From assembly GCA_946480705.1 (NCBI GenBank), contig CAMLLF010000124.1, forward strand, positions 1 through 8,792: 8,792 bases of DNA, given 5' to 3'. Shown here one piece after another: positions 6,323 through 8,792 of this stretch. The translations under genes and the position numbers were made by a program. Position 1 is the stretch's first letter. Every line of letters begins with the position of its first letter. The notes below the pieces were generated by a model, which did not search any database, had not been told where the DNA came from, and saw only the letters and a list, made by a program, of their open reading frames with translations. The stretch is from an uncultured Lysobacteraceae bacterium. GTDB taxonomy: Bacteria > Pseudomonadota > Gammaproteobacteria > Xanthomonadales > Rhodanobacteraceae.

Positions 6323-6380
6323 CGGGCAACGCCGCGAGCACCACGAGCACCACGACCACGACCAGCGGGCAACGCCGCGA
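6323..6380. repeat. 15-bp direct repeat flanking short tandem repeats
   Basis: CGGGCAACGCCGCGA occurs at 6323-6337 and again at 6366-6380. Between the copies lie two CGAGCACCA units (6335-6352) and two CGACCA units (6353-6364), the first overlapping the left copy by 3 nt. This is a small slippage-type repeat in noncoding DNA; no function is evident. Confidence 0.5.
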
Positions 6381-6470
6381 CGCCGTACTGCGGCCGCACG
6401 TACCCGCCGTCGGGGCCGGCCGGCCTCACCCGCAAGCCGCACCGCACCTCGCGACTGCGAAGGCATGGTG

Positions 6471-6497
6471 GGTCCGGCCGGCCCCGGCGGCCGGATC
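6471..6497. repeat. GC-rich inverted repeat before the eCIS promoter region
   Basis: TCCGGCC (6473-6479) pairs with GGCCGGA (6489-6495) around a 9-nt loop, and the stem extends to 9 bp with one G-U pair and one G-C pair (6471-6472 with 6496-6497). It stands about 10 nt upstream of an AT-rich island. It may insulate the downstream operon from read-through or serve as an operator. No U-tract adjoins it directly. Confidence 0.35.
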
Positions 6498-6506
6498 GCG
6501 TCGCAA

Positions 6507-6535
6507 CAATTCGCTACAAATCAATTAATTAAAAG
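6507..6535 (+). promoter_or_regulatory. AT-rich island, probable promoter/regulatory site of the eCIS operon
   Basis: The stretch from about 6507 to 6535 is strongly AT-rich, unlike anything else in the window, and contains TTAATTAA at 6525-6532. It lies 29 nt before the first gene of the injection-system operon. TACAAA (6515-6520) or the TTAATT steps could act as a -10, but I find no convincing -35 partner, so an activated promoter or a binding site for an AT-preferring silencer is as likely as a plain sigma-70 promoter. Confidence 0.42.
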
Positions 6536-6563
6536 TCGGCACACCGCTTGCTGAGTGAACGCC

Positions 6564-6809
6564 ATGTCGGACGACGACAGCGAAGCTCAGGTGACCCAGG
6601 TCATGGAACGGGTGTTGAGTCATCTCGCGCAGAATCCCCGGGCGGGCGATACGGCGGACGGTGTTCGCCGCTACTGGCTCCGGGACGACGCGATCGATCC
6701 CGACATCGTCGAGCGCGCGCTGCGCCGGCTGATCGTGCGCGGCGCGCTGCACGAACGCGTGCTGCCGTCGAGCGAGATCTGGTACGGCGCGACGGGACGC
6801 GGTGCATGA
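6564..6809 (+). CDS. Small winged-helix-like protein at the head of the eCIS operon
   Basis: The 81-aa acidic-start protein is not recognised as a named family. Its layout suggests a winged helix: helix about 8-22 (QVTQVMERVLSHLA), NPRAGDTADGVRRYWL (24-39) as the turn and second helix, DPDIVERALRRLIVRGAL (45-62) as the recognition-like helix, then a short strand pair to EIWYGA (71-76). This resembles small winged-helix transcription or specificity modules, but DNA contacts cannot be shown. It overlaps the DUF4255 gene as ATGA, so it belongs to the same operon and is probably a regulator or assembly accessory of the injection system. GTG 6555, three codons upstream in frame, is an alternative start. 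Neither start has a clear Shine-Dalgarno. Confidence 0.68.
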   Translation: MSDDDSEAQVTQVMERVLSHLAQNPRAGDTADGVRRYWLRDDAIDPDIVERALRRLIVRGALHERVLPSSEIWYGATGRGA

Positions 6810-7432
6810 AGACGAGCATCCGTGCCTGCAGCGTGACGCTGCGCGAGATCCTGCGTCAGGCGCTCGCCGCCGACGCCGATCTCGGCGCGCTGTTCGATCC
6901 CGGCCTCGGCGGCACGATGGTCGTGGGCCTCGACACGCCGCAGGAATTCGCCGACAACAGCCTCGAAGGCGTGTCGCTCTGGCTGTACCGGCTCCAGCGC
7001 GACGACCTGACGTTGAACCAGCCGCGTCCGCGACGGTCGTTCGACCGGTTCGAGCAGCGTCCGCTGCCGCTGCGCCTGCACTATCTCGTCGCCCCCATTG
7101 TCGACCGCAGCACGCGGCCGCGCGCGGCCGAACTCGAGCAGCACATCCTCGGCAAGGTGCTGCAGGTGCTCAACGACATCGGCAGCCTTTCCGGCGGGCA
7201 GCTGCGCGACGACCTCGCCGGCGAGCCGCTGGAGCTGTTCGTGCGGCTCGAACCGCTGACGCTCGAGGAAACGACGCGCGTCTGGGACGCGCTCGAACTG
7301 TCCTACCAGTTGTGCGTCTCCTACGAAGTCAGCGTCGTGCCGATCGCGTCGGCCATGCCGTCGCAGCGCTACGGCGTCGTCGACAGCGCGACGACCGAGC
7401 ATGGCGTCGCGCAGATCCTGGAGACGCCGTGA
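6806..7432 (+). CDS. DUF4255 / Pvc16-like protein, probable tail-terminator cap of a contractile injection system
   Basis: The 208-aa protein has the DUF4255 (Pvc16 N-terminal-like) pattern: an N-terminal helix SVTLREILRQAL (9-20), LEGVSLWLYRLQRDD (53-67), a basic Pro-rich hinge, RPLPLRLHYLVAP (85-97), the helix LEQHILGKVLQVLND (110-124), and LTLEETTRVWDALELSYQLC (151-170) followed by VSYEVSVVPI (171-180). In PVC/Afp particles the corresponding protein caps the distal end of sheath and tube and sets or closes the tail. The start overlaps the upstream stop (ATGA), with a GGGA 8 nt before it, and the stop overlaps the next gene's GTG (GTGA), so translation is tightly coupled. An overlapping frame beginning at 6802 is a shadow. 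The adjacent sheath gene strongly supports the eCIS assignment. Confidence 0.86.
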   Translation: MKTSIRACSVTLREILRQALAADADLGALFDPGLGGTMVVGLDTPQEFADNSLEGVSLWLYRLQRDDLTLNQPRPRRSFDRFEQRPLPLRLHYLVAPIVDRSTRPRAAELEQHILGKVLQVLNDIGSLSGGQLRDDLAGEPLELFVRLEPLTLEETTRVWDALELSYQLCVSYEVSVVPIASAMPSQRYGVVDSATTEHGVAQILETP

Positions 7433-8601
7433 CGACGCGCGTCGAAACGGTCGGCTCCGTGCGCTGGCGCTTCGCCGCCGATGCGGCGCCGCCGCCCGCG
7501 GCGCGCCTGCGCGCGCTGCTGCGCGCGCGGCTCGTCGACGAAATCACCGGCGAGCCGGTCGTGACGGACATCCTCGCGGAAAGCGATGTCGATGGCCTCG
7601 CGCCGCGCGTCGCCGACGGCGGCGTGGTCGGCCTCGTCGGCTGCCCGGCGCTGCGCTTTCCGCAGCTCGCGGCGATCGCGGCGCCGCTGTCGCTGCGCGT
7701 GCACAGCGGCACGTATCTGCCGGTCACGCTCGCCGCGACGCTCGGCCCGATCGCCGGTTTTCCCGGCGCGTTCGCGCCGGCGGATCTCGGCGACATCGCG
7801 CTGCACCAGCGCGGCGTCGCGCTGGTCGGGCGCACGCTCGCGAACGCGAGCCCGGCGCCGCTGCCGCTCGGCAGCGCGAGCGTGACGATTTCCGGCATCT
7901 GGACCACGCCGCCGCCGCCGAACGTACCGCCGGGCGGATCCATGCTGCCGCCGCATGTCGTCGGGCTCGAGAATTCGCTGTATGCGCCGCGCCCGGCCGG
8001 CACGGCGGTACAGGCGTTCGCACTGACGCCGATTCCGGGCGAACAGCGCGCCGTGCTGCTCGACGCGACGCCCGGCGCGACGCGCGTGCGCCTCGCGCGC
8101 CGCGGCGCGCTCGCGGTCGGCACGCCGCTGGCGCTCGACGACGGCGATCCCGGGCGCCGCGAAATCGTCGCCGTCGCCGGCATCGACCTGCCGCCATCGG
8201 ACGACCAGCCGGGCTGGATCACGCTCGCGCAGCCGCTGCGTCACCTGCATCGCGCCGGTGCACCGGCCGTGCCGATGTCCGCGCCGCCCGGCGGCGCGTC
8301 GCGCGTCATCGACCGCGATGCGATCGCCGGCGACTGCTGCGCGTTCCTCGACGCGCTGCCGCCGTGGCCGCCCGGCACGATCGTCGCGATCGACCCGGCC
8401 GGACCGGCACCCGAATTCCATCGCGTACTCCCGTATTCCACGGTCAGCGACGGCGCCGGCGACTTCGCGCTGCCGCCGATCTCGCGCGTCGCGATGGTGC
8501 GCGTGCGCGCCGTCCACGGCGGCATGCCGCAGCCGGTCGAATTCGATGTGAGTCCGCAATACCGACACGTCCAGCACGCCGTGACGGCGACGTTCGCCTG
8601 A
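7429..8601 (+). CDS. Unrecognised 390-aa beta-rich protein of the eCIS operon
   Basis: I do not recognise this family. The protein looks like a string of beta-sandwich modules. An N-terminal module (about 30-140) starts RARLVDEITGEPV and has DGGVVGLVGCPALRFPQ (63-79) and LRVHSGTYLPVTLAA (89-103), reminiscent of carboxypeptidase-regulatory-like domains. A Pro-rich linker TTPPPPNVPPGG follows (159-170). A central module (about 185-285) includes GTPLALDDGDPGRREIV and ends ITLAQPLRHLHRAGAPAVP. A C-terminal module (about 300-390) includes YSTVSDGAGDFALPP (346-360). No signal peptide or membrane helix is seen. Placed between the cap and sheath genes, it may be a structural, fibre-like or decoration protein of the particle. 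The start is GTG 7429 with GGAG at 7420-7423, overlapping the upstream stop. The frame extends upstream only as a shadow. Confidence 0.8.
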   Translation: MTTRVETVGSVRWRFAADAAPPPAARLRALLRARLVDEITGEPVVTDILAESDVDGLAPRVADGGVVGLVGCPALRFPQLAAIAAPLSLRVHSGTYLPVTLAATLGPIAGFPGAFAPADLGDIALHQRGVALVGRTLANASPAPLPLGSASVTISGIWTTPPPPNVPPGGSMLPPHVVGLENSLYAPRPAGTAVQAFALTPIPGEQRAVLLDATPGATRVRLARRGALAVGTPLALDDGDPGRREIVAVAGIDLPPSDDQPGWITLAQPLRHLHRAGAPAVPMSAPPGGASRVIDRDAIAGDCCAFLDALPPWPPGTIVAIDPAGPAPEFHRVLPYSTVSDGAGDFALPPISRVAMVRVRAVHGGMPQPVEFDVSPQYRHVQHAVTATFA

Positions 8602-8619
8602 CCGCCCGGCGCCATCCAC

Positions 8620-8625
8620 AGGAGA
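8620..8625 (+). promoter_or_regulatory. Strong ribosome binding site for the sheath gene
   Basis: AGGAGA lies 6 nt before ATG 8632, in the 30-nt gap after the preceding stop. It is the best Shine-Dalgarno in the window, as expected for an abundant structural protein. Confidence 0.75.
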
Positions 8626-8631
8626 GCGGCT

Positions 8632-8792
8632 ATGCCCGAGTACCTTTCACCCGCGGTCTACGTCGAAGAGACCCCATCCGGAAACAAACCGATCGAGGGC
8701 GTCGGCACCAGCACCGTCGGCTTCGTCGGCGTGACCGAGCGCGGCCCGCTCGACGTGCCCGCACTCGAGCGGGCCCTCTCGACGCTGGCCGC
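8632..8792 (+). CDS. Contractile tail sheath protein (eCIS/phage-type), N-terminal 53 residues, cut by window end
   Basis: The frame opens MPEYLSPAVYVEETPSGNKP and continues IEGVGTSTVGFVGVTERGP, the hallmark N-terminus of tail sheath proteins of PVC/Afp-type contractile injection systems and related myophage-like tails. The N-terminal arm takes part in the strand-exchange mesh that links sheath subunits so that the sheath contracts as a unit and drives the inner tube out. Only 53 codons and two bases are in the window; the full protein is usually several hundred residues. It has its own strong ribosome site. Further sheath, tube, baseplate, spike and ATPase genes are expected to the right. 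Confidence 0.93.
   Translation, partial: MPEYLSPAVYVEETPSGNKPIEGVGTSTVGFVGVTERGPLDVPALERALSTLA

Larger units (their letters stand above)
6208..6563. other. 356-nt intergenic region between PAP2 and the eCIS operon
   Basis: No credible gene is seen here. Short open frames exist on both strands but are Arg/Pro/Gly-rich and lack recognisable motifs. The region holds a small hairpin after the PAP2 stop, a 15-bp direct repeat flanking tandem short repeats, a GC-rich hairpin and then an AT-rich island directly before the next operon, each described separately. It marks the boundary between the phosphate/lipid genes and the contractile injection system genes. Confidence 0.6.

Noticed and set aside
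6033..6359. Minus-strand frame starting with a Val/Leu run, signal-peptide-like at first sight
   Set aside because: The hydrophobic start is the translation of the short tandem repeat, and the rest runs antisense into PAP2 with Pro/Ser/Gly-rich sequence.
6284..6532. 82-codon plus-strand frame in the PAP2-eCIS spacer
   Set aside because: Arg/Pro-rich, no motif, no ribosome site, and it ends inside the AT-rich island; likely noncoding.
6802..7428. Frame extending the 390-aa protein upstream across the DUF4255 gene
   Set aside because: It is Arg-rich low-complexity translation in the wrong frame of a clearly recognisable DUF4255 gene; GTG 7429 with GGAG fits the coupled start.
7369..8619. Minus-strand 416-codon frame opposite the 390-aa protein
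   Set aside because: Arg-rich composition typical of antisense frames in high-GC genes; the plus-strand frame fits the operon with overlaps and ribosome sites.
1..8792. tRNA, rRNA, CRISPR array, insertion sequence or transposase
   Set aside because: I saw no cloverleaf-like segment, regular spaced repeats, transposase motifs or terminal inverted repeats on either strand.

Overview
The window is very GC-rich and densely packed with overlapping genes. The gene set (ybeY, a pst-phoU phosphate operon with the Pseudomonas/Vibrio-type permeases, then a contractile-tail cluster) suggests a high-GC proteobacterium, most likely gammaproteobacterial. A Xanthomonadales-like host is a guess from base composition and gene style only.

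Layout. (1) 1-246, plus strand: the 3' end of ybeY (rRNA-maturation endoribonuclease). Its stop overlaps by 10 bp the stop of the convergent phosphate operon. (2) 237-4183, minus strand: pstC, pstA, pstB and phoU, read in that order. pstC/pstA are 1 nt apart, pstA/pstB overlap by ATGA, and a 149-nt gap holding an 11-bp inverted repeat separates pstB from phoU. No pstS is present. The annotatable PstC is short: it has the core permease but lacks the large N-terminal part of its family, and a possible N-terminal segment lies just upstream in another frame. (3) 4184-4534: divergent regulatory region with a strong Pho box (4380-4397) facing pstC, a -10-like hexamer exactly 10 nt downstream, and a degenerate second Pho-box-like repeat facing the other way. 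(4) 4535-6207, plus strand: a GT4 glycosyltransferase and a PAP2 phosphatase overlapping by ATGA, possibly a glycolipid-making pair. (5) 6208-6563: 356-nt intergenic region with short repeats, a GC-rich hairpin and a notably AT-rich island that probably carries a promoter. (6) 6564-8792, plus strand: the start of an extracellular contractile injection system (eCIS, PVC/Afp-like) operon. It encodes a small winged-helix-like protein, a DUF4255/Pvc16-type cap protein, an unrecognised 390-aa beta-rich protein, and the first 53 residues of a tail sheath protein cut by the window end.

Function. PstC/PstA/PstB form a high-affinity phosphate importer and PhoU couples it to PhoR/PhoB signalling; the Pho box indicates induction in phosphate starvation. 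The neighbouring GT4/PAP2 pair could serve membrane-lipid remodelling in the same condition, which is inference. The eCIS genes are the start of a separate accessory locus whose effectors, tube, baseplate and ATPase would lie beyond the right edge.
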